A stretch of DNA of 64,000 nucleotides, from NCBI RefSeq assembly GCF_001953985.1, contig NZ_MBEI01000044.1, positions 1 to 64,000 on the forward strand, given 5' to 3'. Positions 1 through 7,692 of this stretch are shown piece after piece; position 1 is the stretch's first letter; every line of letters starts with the position of its first letter. Source of the DNA: Mycobacterium colombiense. GTDB lineage: Bacteria; Actinomycetota; Actinomycetes; Mycobacteriales; Mycobacteriaceae. Below the pieces are notes generated by a model. The model searched no databases. It was not told the DNA's origin and saw nothing but the letters and a program-made list of their open reading frames with translations. The translations under genes and the position numbers were made by a program.

Positions 1-1
1 C

Positions 2-199
2 ATGTACACCGTCATCCCCGTCGAGCGGCTGCGGGCGGTGTCGCATTCGATGGTCGGCTACCTCGAATTCCCCGGGGCCGGCCACGGATATGACCTCATC
101 GACGGCGTGCGCGCCGGCGCCGCCGCGCACGTCGCCTCGCTGTTCCTCAACCAGATCTACCGCACCAAGACACGCGTCGGGGCAAAAGAGGTTATCTGA
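2..199 (+). CDS. lipC: C-terminal end of an alpha/beta-hydrolase esterase, LipC-like (5' partial)
   Basis: Only the last 65 or so codons are inside the window; the reading frame enters from the left edge. The peptide contains a GAGHGYD segment in which the histidine sits where the catalytic triad His of alpha/beta-hydrolase esterases is expected. The following gene is a wax ester/TAG synthase and then echA1, the same order as lipC (Rv0220), Rv0221 and Rv0222 in M. tuberculosis, and this context carries most of the assignment. The ATG at position 2 is an internal methionine and not the real start. The product would be a cell-envelope-associated carboxylesterase. The serine nucleophile lies outside the window, so activity cannot be judged. 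Confidence 0.7.
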   Translation: MYTVIPVERLRAVSHSMVGYLEFPGAGHGYDLIDGVRAGAAAHVASLFLNQIYRTKTRVGAKEVI

Positions 200-243
200 A
201 CCGCCACCGCTGAGTATGGTCCCTCTATGGGTAAGGGGCAGCG

Positions 244-1653
244 GTGAAGAGGCTTAGCGGGTGGGACTCTGTACTGCTGTACAGCGAAGCGCCGAACGTG
301 CACATGCACACCATCAAAGCGGCCGTCATCGAACTCGACGCCGACCGCCGATCGCTGGACGTCAACACGTTTCGCGAAGTCATCGCCGGGCGGCTGAACA
401 AGCTCGATCCGTTCTGCTACCAGCTCGTCGAGGTGCCATTCAGCTTCCATCACCCGATGTGGCGGGAAAACTGCGAACTCGATCTCGACTATCACATCCG
501 CCCGTGGCGGGTGTCGCCGCCGGGCGGCCGCCGCGAACTGGACGAGGCCATCGGGAAAATCGCCAGCACGCCGCTTGACCGCAGCCGCCCGCTGTGGGAG
601 ATGTACTTCGTAGATGGGTTGGCCAACAACCGGATTGCGGTCGTCGGCAAAATTCACCACGCCCTGGCCGACGGTGTCGCCTCGGCGAACCTGCTGGCGC
701 GCGGCATGGACCTGCAGCCGGGTCCGGAGGGCAAGCCGTATATGTGCGACCCGGCTCCCACCACGCGGCAGCTGATGGCGTCGGCGTTGGCCGACCACCT
801 GCGCCATGTCGGGAGCCTGCCGCACACCATCCGCTACACCGCCCAGGGGCTGGGCCGGGTGCGCCGCAGCGCGCGCAAATTCTCCCCGGAACTGACGCGG
901 CCCTTCGAACCGCCGCCGACCTTCATGAACCACAAGATCACCGCGGAACGGCGATTCGCCACCGCCACGCTGGCGCTGGCCGACGTCAAGGAGACCGGCA
1001 AGCGGCTCGGGGCGACGATCAACGACATGGTGCTGGCCATGGCGTCCGGCGCGCTGCGCACCCTGCTGTTGCGGTACGACGGCAAGGCGGTGCCGCTGCT
1101 GGCGTCGGTGCCGATGAGCTTCGACTTCTCGCCCGAACGGATCTCCGGCAATCGCTTCACCGGTGTGCTGGTGGGCCTGCCGACCGATTCCGACGATCCG
1201 CTGGAGCGGGTGCGGTGCAGCCACGAGAACGCCATCGCTGCCAAGGAAAGCAACCAGCTGATGGGGCCGGAGCTGGTCAGCCGGTGGGCGGCCTACATGC
1301 CACCCGCGCCCACGCAGGCCTTCTTCCGGTGGGCGTCCGGGCGCGACGGGCATAACAAGATCCTCAACCTCAACATCTCGAATGTGCCCGGCCCCCGGGA
1401 ACGCGGCCGGGTGGGCGGCGCGCTGGTCACCGAGATCTATTCGGTGGGCCCGTTGACCGCCGGCAGCGGCCTGAACATCACCGTGTGGAGTTATGTCGAT
1501 CAGCTCAACATCTCGGTGCTCTCCGACGGGTCGACGCTCGAGGACCCGCACGAGGTTTCCGACGCCATGGTAGCCGACTTCATCGAAATCCGCAGGGCCG
1601 CAGGGCTTTCCGAGACGCTGACGGTCATCGAGACCGCGATGGCTCCGGCGTGA
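244..1653 (+). CDS. Wax ester synthase/diacylglycerol acyltransferase (WS/DGAT), Rv0221-like
   Basis: 469 residues, the usual size for the family. The enzyme transfers an acyl group from acyl-CoA to diacylglycerol or a long-chain alcohol, making triacylglycerol or wax ester for storage. The catalytic HHxxxDG motif is present as HHALADG at residues 138-144, and the C-terminal half carries the conserved NISNVPGP segment near residue 380. The start is GTG at 244, 44 nt after the preceding stop, with a purine-rich AAGGGG stretch about 6 nt upstream. It points the same way as echA1 and may share a transcript with it, 127 nt apart. The N-terminus (MKRLSGWD) matches the remembered M. tuberculosis protein, which supports the start. 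Confidence 0.93.
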   Translation: MKRLSGWDSVLLYSEAPNVHMHTIKAAVIELDADRRSLDVNTFREVIAGRLNKLDPFCYQLVEVPFSFHHPMWRENCELDLDYHIRPWRVSPPGGRRELDEAIGKIASTPLDRSRPLWEMYFVDGLANNRIAVVGKIHHALADGVASANLLARGMDLQPGPEGKPYMCDPAPTTRQLMASALADHLRHVGSLPHTIRYTAQGLGRVRRSARKFSPELTRPFEPPPTFMNHKITAERRFATATLALADVKETGKRLGATINDMVLAMASGALRTLLLRYDGKAVPLLASVPMSFDFSPERISGNRFTGVLVGLPTDSDDPLERVRCSHENAIAAKESNQLMGPELVSRWAAYMPPAPTQAFFRWASGRDGHNKILNLNISNVPGPRERGRVGGALVTEIYSVGPLTAGSGLNITVWSYVDQLNISVLSDGSTLEDPHEVSDAMVADFIEIRRAAGLSETLTVIETAMAPA

Positions 1654-1780
1654 TCGGCCCCGCTCGGTAACCAATCGCCTTCGGCGGTAAGCGGGATCTC
1701 GGGGGACGTTAACGCCATTTCCGCCGACGGTTACCATCGGTCCGATAGCAGCCACCCCTACCGAAGGAGCTGTGCGGCAC

Positions 1781-2566
1781 GTGAGCACTGGGAACGACGA
1801 CGCCAACGAACCCGAAGTTCTGGTCGAACAACGGGATCGAATCCTCATCATCACGATCAACCGGCCGAAGGCCAAGAACGCGGTCAACTCCGCGGTGGCC
1901 AACGGCCTGGCCGCCGCCGTTGATCGGCTCGACAACGAGACCGGCCTCTCGGTGGGCATCCTCACCGGGGCGGGCGGCTCGTTCTGCGCGGGCATGGATC
2001 TGAAGGCCTTCGCCCGCGGCGAGCTGCCCATCGTCGAGGGCCGGGGCATGGGCTTCACCGAGCGTCCGCCGGTCAAGCCGCTGATCGCCGCGGTGGAGGG
2101 CTACGCGCTGGCCGGCGGCACCGAGCTGGCGCTGGCCACTGACCTGATCGTGGCCTCGAAGGACTCGGCGTTCGGCATTCCGGAGGTCAAGCGTGGCCTG
2201 GTCGCCGGCGGCGGCGGGCTGCTGCGGCTACCGCAGCGCATCCCGTCCGCGATCGCAATGGAACTGGCGCTGACCGGTGAGAACCTGAGCGCCGAGCGGG
2301 CGCACGCGCTGGGCATGGTCAACGTGCTGGCCGACCCGGGCGGCGCTTTGGACGCCGCGATCGAGCTGGCCGAGAAGATCGCGGCGAACGGGCCGCTCGC
2401 GGTGGCCGCCACCAAGCGGATCATCGTGGAGTCCCGCGGCTGGAGCCCCGAGGAGATGTTCGCCGAGCAGAACAAGCTGCTGACTCCGGTGTTCTCGTCT
2501 AACGACGCCAAGGAAGGCGCGATCGCCTTCGCGGAGAAGCGCCCACCCAAGTGGACGGGCACCTAA
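1781..2566 (+). CDS. echA1: Enoyl-CoA hydratase/isomerase family protein EchA1
   Basis: Crotonase-fold enzyme of about 261 residues, expected to hydrate 2-enoyl-CoA in beta-oxidation. The crotonase signature is clear: an oxyanion-hole segment SFCAGMDLK, the GYALAGGTELALATD helix with one active-site Glu, and the FGIPEVKRGL segment with the second. A GTG at 1772 is in frame, but it lies 2 nt after the AAGGAG Shine-Dalgarno (1764-1769). The GTG at 1781 has an 11-nt spacer and gives an N-terminus like that of M. tuberculosis EchA1, so I prefer it. The TAA stop (2564-2566) shares bases with the TAG stop of the convergent tetR gene (2563-2565). Confidence 0.9.
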   Translation: MSTGNDDANEPEVLVEQRDRILIITINRPKAKNAVNSAVANGLAAAVDRLDNETGLSVGILTGAGGSFCAGMDLKAFARGELPIVEGRGMGFTERPPVKPLIAAVEGYALAGGTELALATDLIVASKDSAFGIPEVKRGLVAGGGGLLRLPQRIPSAIAMELALTGENLSAERAHALGMVNVLADPGGALDAAIELAEKIAANGPLAVAATKRIIVESRGWSPEEMFAEQNKLLTPVFSSNDAKEGAIAFAEKRPPKWTGT

Positions 2567-3153
2567 CCCGCGAGGTAGCGCTGCACGGTCGGCCCCAGCC
2601 AGCCGACCAGGTCCTCGACAGTGGTCGACGCGAGCGGCTCGATCCTCAGCTGGTAGCGCGCGAAAGCGAGCCCGGCCAGGTGGCTGGCCACCAGCTCGAC
2701 CCGTAGCTCGGCATCGGTCACCCCGAATTCCGCCGCGACCCGCTTGGCGATTGGGCCGGCGAGGCTGTCGTGCAACACCTTTCGCGCCTCGGGGTGGATC
2801 GCCGCCGAACGCCACAGCGTCAGGAACGGCTCGAAGACGGCGCCTTCCTCCCAGTGCTCGAGGAAGCGCCGCACCAGCCTTTCGCCGATCCGTTGGGTCC
2901 CCTCGTCGAGCAGCGTGGCCAGCTGGTGCAACGGGTGCTCGGGACCGGTCAGCGTGGAGGCGGTGAACAGGCCTTCCTTATTGCCGAAAAAGTAGTAGAC
3001 CATCGCGACGTCCACACCGGCGTCGGCCGCGATCGCGCGGACGGTGGCCCGCTCGTATCCGTCGCGCATGAAGCGTTCGCGCGCCGCGTCGATGATGCGC
3101 TGCCTGTTCTGCTGGCCGGTGCGCCACCGGCCGGGACGACGCGGTTCCGCCAT
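2563..3153 (-). CDS. TetR family transcriptional regulator
   Basis: 196 residues. The N-terminal helix-turn-helix occupies about residues 15-60, with the hallmark segments TVRAIAADAGVDVAMVYYFFGNKEGL. The C-terminal ligand domain ends in ASHLAGLAFARYQLRIEPL, close to the end of the HTH-less protein at 58556-59008, so both belong to one C-terminal subfamily. The ATG at 3153 is preceded by TATTCT (-10-like, 3161-3166) with exactly 7 nt between, consistent with leaderless transcription. It is divergent from a small membrane methyltransferase gene at 3253, and the shared intergenic region contains a perfect 10-bp inverted repeat. Autoregulation and control of that neighbour are likely by inference. 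I know of no equivalent at this spot in M. tuberculosis. Confidence 0.9.
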   Translation of the reverse strand: MAEPRRPGRWRTGQQNRQRIIDAARERFMRDGYERATVRAIAADAGVDVAMVYYFFGNKEGLFTASTLTGPEHPLHQLATLLDEGTQRIGERLVRRFLEHWEEGAVFEPFLTLWRSAAIHPEARKVLHDSLAGPIAKRVAAEFGVTDAELRVELVASHLAGLAFARYQLRIEPLASTTVEDLVGWLGPTVQRYLAG

Positions 3154-3163
3154 GCCCGACAGA

Positions 3164-3233
3164 ATACTTCAACAAGCGTTGGCAAATGTTGTCATGCGGC
3201 GTAACTTTGGTTGTTGAACCGAGGTTGAAGTAT
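3164..3233. promoter_or_regulatory. Inverted repeat in the tetR/methyltransferase divergent promoter
   Basis: ATACTTCAAC (3164-3173) and GTTGAAGTAT (3224-3233) are perfect reverse complements separated by 50 nt. The left arm overlaps the -10-like box of tetR and the right arm lies 19 nt upstream of the methyltransferase start. A further CAACA/TGTTG pair (3170-3174, 3187-3191) lies inside. Two half-sites or two dimers of the adjacent TetR are plausible, but the spacing is long for one dimer. Confidence 0.5.
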
Positions 3234-3252
3234 CTGACGGAGGAGGTCTTCC

Positions 3253-3795
3253 ATGGTGACGAGCACGCGACGACGCCTTTGGTGGCGACACCTGATGTCT
3301 GTCCTACTGTTCCCGGTGACGGTGACGCTCGTGGTGCCGGCCCTGATCGTCTTCCCGGCGGGCATGCGCGCGCCGCACCTGGATGCCGCGCTGACGGCCG
3401 GGCTGATCACGGTCGGCTCCTTGCTGATCGCCGCCGGCGTGGCCCTGATGATCTGGACGAACGTGCTGTTCGACCGAGTGGGCGAGGGGACGCTCGGTCT
3501 GGGCAATGTGATGGGCGAGCCGGTCCATCTGGTCGTGCGAGGCCCCTACCGGCACGTGCGGAACCCGATGATCACCGGCGTGCTGTGCATACTGCTCGGC
3601 GAGGCGGCCGTCACCGCGTCGGGCTCGCTATTGCTCTGGTTCGCAATCTTTTTCACGTTCCAGGCGATCGCCATTCGGTTCTGGGAGGAGCCCCATCTCA
3701 CCGAGCGCTATGGCGGTGAATACGTCGACTATCGGGCCAACGTGCCACGCTGGATCCCGCGCATTTCGGCCTGGGATCCGCCCGCTCGTTGCTGA
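3253..3795 (+). CDS. Small integral-membrane methyltransferase, isoprenylcysteine carboxyl methyltransferase/PEMT-like
   Basis: 180 residues with hydrophobic helices near residues 14-35, 46-68 and 108-135. The C-terminal half carries the family signature: VRGPYRHVRNPMITG followed by a distal EEPHLTERYGGEYVDY segment. In ICMT/PEMT-type enzymes these bind S-adenosylmethionine. The acceptor substrate cannot be read from the sequence. A strong Shine-Dalgarno (GGAGGAGG, about 3238-3245) precedes the ATG. The gene is divergent from a tetR gene and probably controlled by it. A conserved multi-spanning membrane protein of other function sharing this motif remains possible. Confidence 0.82.
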   Translation: MVTSTRRRLWWRHLMSVLLFPVTVTLVVPALIVFPAGMRAPHLDAALTAGLITVGSLLIAAGVALMIWTNVLFDRVGEGTLGLGNVMGEPVHLVVRGPYRHVRNPMITGVLCILLGEAAVTASGSLLLWFAIFFTFQAIAIRFWEEPHLTERYGGEYVDYRANVPRWIPRISAWDPPARC

Positions 3796-4005
3796 ACCGG
3801 TGGCGGAGCGCCCAGCACTGATTGAAATTCGGGTTTCTCGTCCCAGCCCTGCCGACGAGGGCTCGAACGGCCATGTCATCAGCTCCGACGGACCCGCCGT
3901 GACCAGGGCACCTGTCGCGCGGCAAGCTCGGCATCAGGGGACAACCAGGCTCAGTTACACTGCAGACGAGATTTGTAAAGGGCCGGGAATCCAGAAAGAG
4001 CGAGG

Positions 4006-5523
4006 ATGAGCATTTCGTTGCTGCTGGAGATGGCCGCGTCGGGCGACGCCGAGCGCACCGCGGTGGTGTCTGGAGACCTGCGGCTGACAACGCAACAGCT
4101 CAGCGATCTTGCCGACGGCGGCGCGGGCGTGATCGCCGGGTCGAACGCCAAGCACGTCGCGTACGTGGGCACCGGCGGCGCGATGCTGCCGGTGCTGATC
4201 TTCGCCGCGGCGCGCGCCGGGGTCGCCTTCACGCCGATCAATTACCGACTTTCCGCCGACGGCATCCAGGCACTGATCGAGCGGCTGCCCGAACCGCTGG
4301 TGATCGTCGACAGCCGCTACCGCGACGCGGTCGGGGACGTGTCGGACCGGGTGATGGTCTCCGACGACTTTCTGGCGGCCGCGCGCACCGCCGAGCCGGC
4401 CGCGGAATTCCCCGACCCGGACTCCGTCGCGATCGTGCTGTTCACCTCGGGCACGACCTCGCAGCCCAAGGCCGTCGAACTCTCGCACAACAACCTGACC
4501 AGTTACGTCACCGGGACCGTCGAATTCGGGGCGGCCTCCGACACCGACGCCGCCCTGATCTGCGTGCCGCCGTATCACATCGCCGGGGTCAGCGCCGCGC
4601 TGTCGAATCTGTACGCCGGCCGCAAGATGGTGTACCTGCCGAATTTCGATGCGCAGGAATGGGTTCGGCTGATCAACACCGAGAACGTCACCACCGCGAC
4701 GGTGGTGCCGACCATGCTGGATCGCATCATCACCGTGCTGGAGAACGGCGGCGGGGCGGCCATCGAGCTGCCGTCGCTGCGCAACCTGGCCTACGGCGGC
4801 TCGAAGGTGGGGCTGCCGCTGGTCCGCCGCGCGCTCGAGCTGCTGCCCAACGTGGGCTTCGTCAACGCCTACGGCCTGACCGAGACCAGCTCGACGATCG
4901 CGGTGCTGACGCCCGACGACCATCGCGCGGCGCAGGCGGCGGCGACCACCGACGTCGCCCGCCGGCTGGGCTCGGTCGGCCAGGCGGTGGCGGGCATCGA
5001 GCTGCAGATCCGCGACGAGGCCGGCAACGTGCTGCCGCCGGGTGAGACCGGCGAGCTGTTCGTGCGGGGCGAGCAGGTGTCGGGCCGCTATACCGGGATC
5101 GGTTCGGTGCTCGACGAAAACGGCTGGTTCCCCACCAAGGACGTCGCCATGCTCGACGACGAGGGCTACCTGTTCATCGGCGGGCGCAGCGACGACACCA
5201 TCATCCGCGGCGGCGAGAACATCGCGCCCGCCGAGCTGGAGGAGGTCCTGGTCGAGCACCCCCACGTGCGTGACGTCGCCGTGGTCGGTGTCGAGGACCC
5301 GCAGTGGGGCCAGGCGATCGTCGCGGTCGTGGTGCCGGCGGCGGGCGTGGACCCCGACCCCGAAGAATTGCGGGAATTCGTCCGCCAGAGTTTGCGCGGT
5401 TCGCGCACCCCCGACGAGGTAGTGTTTCGCGACGAGCTGCCCACCACCGCTACCGGCAAGGTCTTGCGGCGGGAGATCATCCAGACCCTCGCGGGATTGC
5501 GCGCCGCACCGGCCCAGAAGTAA
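4006..5523 (+). CDS. Acyl-CoA synthetase / AMP-dependent ligase (FadD-type)
   Basis: 505 residues of the ANL adenylate-forming family, activating a carboxylic acid to its CoA thioester through an acyl-AMP. The core motifs are intact: the phosphate loop FTSGTTSQPKAVELSH, the YGLTETSS motif, the hinge region GYLFIGGRSDD followed by GGENIAPAELE, and the catalytic lysine in TATGK (residue 485). Substrate length is not deducible. The gene is followed 20 nt later by a 98-codon gene in the same direction, so the two probably form an operon. The 210 nt upstream (3796-4005) hold no gene I can support. This gene is absent from the remembered M. tuberculosis order at this position. Confidence 0.92.
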   Translation: MSISLLLEMAASGDAERTAVVSGDLRLTTQQLSDLADGGAGVIAGSNAKHVAYVGTGGAMLPVLIFAAARAGVAFTPINYRLSADGIQALIERLPEPLVIVDSRYRDAVGDVSDRVMVSDDFLAAARTAEPAAEFPDPDSVAIVLFTSGTTSQPKAVELSHNNLTSYVTGTVEFGAASDTDAALICVPPYHIAGVSAALSNLYAGRKMVYLPNFDAQEWVRLINTENVTTATVVPTMLDRIITVLENGGGAAIELPSLRNLAYGGSKVGLPLVRRALELLPNVGFVNAYGLTETSSTIAVLTPDDHRAAQAAATTDVARRLGSVGQAVAGIELQIRDEAGNVLPPGETGELFVRGEQVSGRYTGIGSVLDENGWFPTKDVAMLDDEGYLFIGGRSDDTIIRGGENIAPAELEEVLVEHPHVRDVAVVGVEDPQWGQAIVAVVVPAAGVDPDPEELREFVRQSLRGSRTPDEVVFRDELPTTATGKVLRREIIQTLAGLRAAPAQK

Positions 5524-5543
5524 GCGATCAAGGACGGAAATCA

Positions 5544-5840
5544 ATGGTCAAGAACGGAACTCGTCTCGCCAGCCAGGTCTGTGACACGCAGGTGATCGTC
5601 GTCAGGAGTGCCGACAGCCTCGACGACCTGCGGTGTGGCGGTGCGCCGATGGTGCCGGTCGGCGGCGAGCGGTCGGGCGAACTGGACCCGGCTTTCGCCG
5701 ACGGCACGGTCATGGGCAAGCGCTACGTCGACGACGCCGGTGCCGAGGTGCTGGTGACCAAGCCGGGCGCGGGCAGTCTGAGCATCGGGCAGACCGCCCT
5801 GCAGCTCAAAGAGGTCAAGCCGCTACCGGCCAGCGACTGA
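5544..5840 (+). CDS. Small conserved-looking protein of unknown function, paired with the acyl-CoA ligase
   Basis: 98 residues. The ATG at 5544 is preceded by AGGACGG with about a 7-nt spacer and lies 20 nt after the ligase stop, so cotranslation is likely. The sequence is hydrophilic, without a signal peptide or membrane helix. It has two cysteines, one in SQVCDTQVIVV and one in DDLRCGGAPMVPV, and a C-terminal half rich in short beta-like segments. I do not recognise a family with a known function. Given the operon it could assist the ligase as a carrier, metal-binding or scaffold protein, but this is inference from position only. It ends 5 nt before the convergent tetR stop. Confidence 0.78.
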   Translation: MVKNGTRLASQVCDTQVIVVRSADSLDDLRCGGAPMVPVGGERSGELDPAFADGTVMGKRYVDDAGAEVLVTKPGAGSLSIGQTALQLKEVKPLPASD

Positions 5841-5845
5841 CCGGG

Positions 5846-6499
5846 TCACCGCGCGGCGCCCTGCTTTCCCGGGATCTTGTTCCGGGCCACGAATTCCTTT
5901 GCCTTGATCAGGAATTCGAGCTGTTCGCCCACCTGGTGTAGCGGGCCCGCGTTGCGGGTGGAGCGGGAGAGCACGATGGCGCCCTCCAGCGCGGCGATCG
6001 ACATCACGGCCAGCGAAGCGGCGTCGGCGTGGTCGAAGCCGTCGTTGACGAAAGCGCGGGTGAGCGCGGTGCACCAACGGCCCAGGATGGCGCCGGCCTC
6101 GGCGGACAGCTTCGGGCCGTCGTCGTCCGAACAGCCGATCGCCGCGGCTACGACCGGACAGCCGGCGGTGAATCCGCCGTCGGTGAGCAGCCGCTCCCAG
6201 AATCCGACGAACTCCTGCAACAACACTCGGGCGCCCCGCCCGGCGGCGTCGTCGATCATGGCGGTGATGGAGTCGCCGGAGTAGCGCAGCGCCTCGGTCA
6301 GGATCTGGTTGCGTCCGTCGGGAAAGTGGTAGTACACCGAGCCGCGTGGGGCGCCGCTGCGGGCGAGCACCGCGTCGATGGTGACGCCCGCCGCCCCGCG
6401 TTCGCGCATCACCTCGGCGGCGCTGGCCAGCATCTTGGTCCGGGTCCCCCCGCGCTTCGCCGGGGCTTGCTCCGGCGCTGGCTCACCGATGATCGGCAT
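5846..6499 (-). CDS. TetR family regulator, LmrA/YxaF-like
   Basis: 217 residues from the ATG at 6499, which has GGAAG 7 nt upstream. An alternative ATG at 6526 overlaps the stop of the upstream 43-codon ORF as ATGA and would add 9 residues. The HTH region contains TIDAVLARSGAPRGSVYYHFPDG, and the C-terminal domain contains CPVVAAAIGCSDDD, both typical of the LmrA/YxaF branch, which often senses aromatic or lipophilic ligands. It is divergent from a crotonase gene (6859) across a control region with two matching sites, so the crotonase is the likely target. It is convergent with the ligase/98-codon operon. Confidence 0.9.
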   Translation of the reverse strand: MPIIGEPAPEQAPAKRGGTRTKMLASAAEVMRERGAAGVTIDAVLARSGAPRGSVYYHFPDGRNQILTEALRYSGDSITAMIDDAAGRGARVLLQEFVGFWERLLTDGGFTAGCPVVAAAIGCSDDDGPKLSAEAGAILGRWCTALTRAFVNDGFDHADAASLAVMSIAALEGAIVLSRSTRNAGPLHQVGEQLEFLIKAKEFVARNKIPGKQGAAR

Positions 6500-6522
6500 G
6501 TGCGTACTTCCGATGGCCGAGG

Positions 6523-6654
6523 TCATGCAGCGTGCGAGTGCCGTAACGCCGGCCAGTGCATATGGCGTGGGCTGAAGCGGAAGGTGCGGCGCCGCAAGTC
6601 TGGCATCTCGCGGGTGAATTGATAGCCGGCGACGTTGAGCTCGATGATCCACAT
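6523..6654 (-). CDS. 43-residue ORF upstream of and overlapping the tetR reading frame
   Basis: The ATG at 6654 is preceded by GGGAGA with a 6-nt spacer, a good Shine-Dalgarno. The product begins MWIIELNVAGYQFTRE and is rich in Arg and His toward its end. About four fifths of the codons end in G or C, as in neighbouring genes. The TGA stop overlaps an in-frame ATG of the tetR gene as ATGA, a typical translational-coupling arrangement. I recognise no family. It may be a real small protein or a translated leader that sets tetR expression. It lies directly downstream of the predicted reverse-strand promoter at about 6685-6704. Confidence 0.5.
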   Translation of the reverse strand: MWIIELNVAGYQFTREMPDLRRRTFRFSPRHMHWPALRHSHAA

Positions 6655-6684
6655 GATGTTCTCCCGGCCTATGTACGGCCATTG

Positions 6685-6704
6685 ATTATGCTATGAACCA
6701 TATA
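6685..6704. promoter_or_regulatory. Imperfect copy of the ATTATGC-N6-GCATAAT site (tetR side)
   Basis: ATTATGC (6685-6691), six bases, then CCATATA (6698-6704). It has the same left arm and spacing as the perfect site at 6813-6832. Read toward the tetR-side genes it places GCATAAT 30 nt upstream of the 43-codon ORF. It may be a TetR operator, a -10 element, or both. Confidence 0.5.
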
Positions 6705-6812
6705 AGACATCCGTAAATTAAGCAATTTCTCAGGCGGAATGTGACGTACGCCGCATAAATCGGACGCAGAGGCGGCGGCGGTCCGCACTTGCGGCCGTGA
6801 AAATAGAACGAA

Positions 6813-6832
6813 ATTATGCTTTATTGCATAAT
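6813..6832. promoter_or_regulatory. Perfect inverted repeat ATTATGC-N6-GCATAAT upstream of the crotonase gene
   Basis: Seven-base arms (6813-6819 and 6826-6832) around TTTATT, in an AT-rich patch that stands out from the surrounding DNA. It overlaps a -10-like TAATCT (6829-6834) and ends 26 nt before the ATG at 6859. It is a likely operator for the divergent LmrA-type TetR. Confidence 0.6.
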
Positions 6833-6858
6833 CTCTACGACTTCGCTTCACTGGGCGG

Positions 6859-7680
6859 ATGGTCAACAACCCCGAGCCCTCGCCGCCCGCCCTGCCGGAT
6901 CTGGACACCGTGTCGCTGCAGCGCGACGGCCATGTCCTGCTCATCGGCCTGAACCGGCCCCACAAGCGCAACGCGTTCGACCGGGCGATGCTCGCCGACC
7001 TGTCCCGCGCCTACGGCGTGCTGGAGTCCGATCGCTCGGTGCGGGCCGGCGTGCTGTTCGCGCAGGGCGACCACTTCACCGCCGGTCTGGACCTCGTCGA
7101 CGTCGGCCCCGGCCTCGCCGGCGGGGGGCTGTCCTTCCCGGACGACGGCAGAGATCCCTGGCGCCTCGACGGCGCCTGGACCACACCGTTGGTCGCCGTC
7201 GCGCACGGCTGGTGCATGACGCTGGGCATCGAATTGCTGCTGGCCGCCGACATCCGCATCGCCGCGACCGGTACCCGGTTCACGCAGCTGGAGGTGCAGC
7301 GCGGGATCTATCCGTTCGGTGGTGCGACGATCCGCCTGCCCAGGGCCGCCGGTTGGGGCAACGCCATGCGCTGGCTGCTCACCGGCGACGAGTTCGACGC
7401 GGCCGAAGCGCACCGCATCGGGCTGGTCCAGGAGGTGGCCGACGACGCCGCGGCGGGTCTGGCCCGGGCTCGCGACATCGCGCACACCATCGCCGATCGC
7501 GCCGCGCCGCTGGGCGTGCGGGCGACGCTGGCCTCGGCCCACCTGGCGGTCGAGCGCGGGGACGCGGCCGCCGTCGAGCGGCTGCGCCCCGCCGTCACCG
7601 AACTCTTCGCCAGCCAGGACGCCGCAGAGGGCGTGCAGTCGTTCGTCGAACGCCGGCCGGCCCGCTTTGTCGGGCGCTAG
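6859..7680 (+). CDS. Enoyl-CoA hydratase/isomerase family protein (second crotonase)
   Basis: 273 residues of the crotonase superfamily. Both active-site glutamates of hydratases appear conserved: one in GWCMTLGIELLLAAD and one in FTQLEVQRGIYPFGG. The usual Gly-Gly-Gly of the oxyanion helix is replaced by MTLG, so the substrate pocket may differ from EchA1. Translation starts at ATG 6859 with only a GGGCGG directly before it. The gene is divergent from an LmrA-type tetR and preceded by a perfect inverted repeat, indicating regulated expression. It is convergent with the aldehyde dehydrogenase, 12 nt apart. I know of no M. tuberculosis counterpart at this site. Confidence 0.9.
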   Translation: MVNNPEPSPPALPDLDTVSLQRDGHVLLIGLNRPHKRNAFDRAMLADLSRAYGVLESDRSVRAGVLFAQGDHFTAGLDLVDVGPGLAGGGLSFPDDGRDPWRLDGAWTTPLVAVAHGWCMTLGIELLLAADIRIAATGTRFTQLEVQRGIYPFGGATIRLPRAAGWGNAMRWLLTGDEFDAAEAHRIGLVQEVADDAAAGLARARDIAHTIADRAAPLGVRATLASAHLAVERGDAAAVERLRPAVTELFASQDAAEGVQSFVERRPARFVGR

Positions 7681-7692
7681 CCGGCATCTGGA

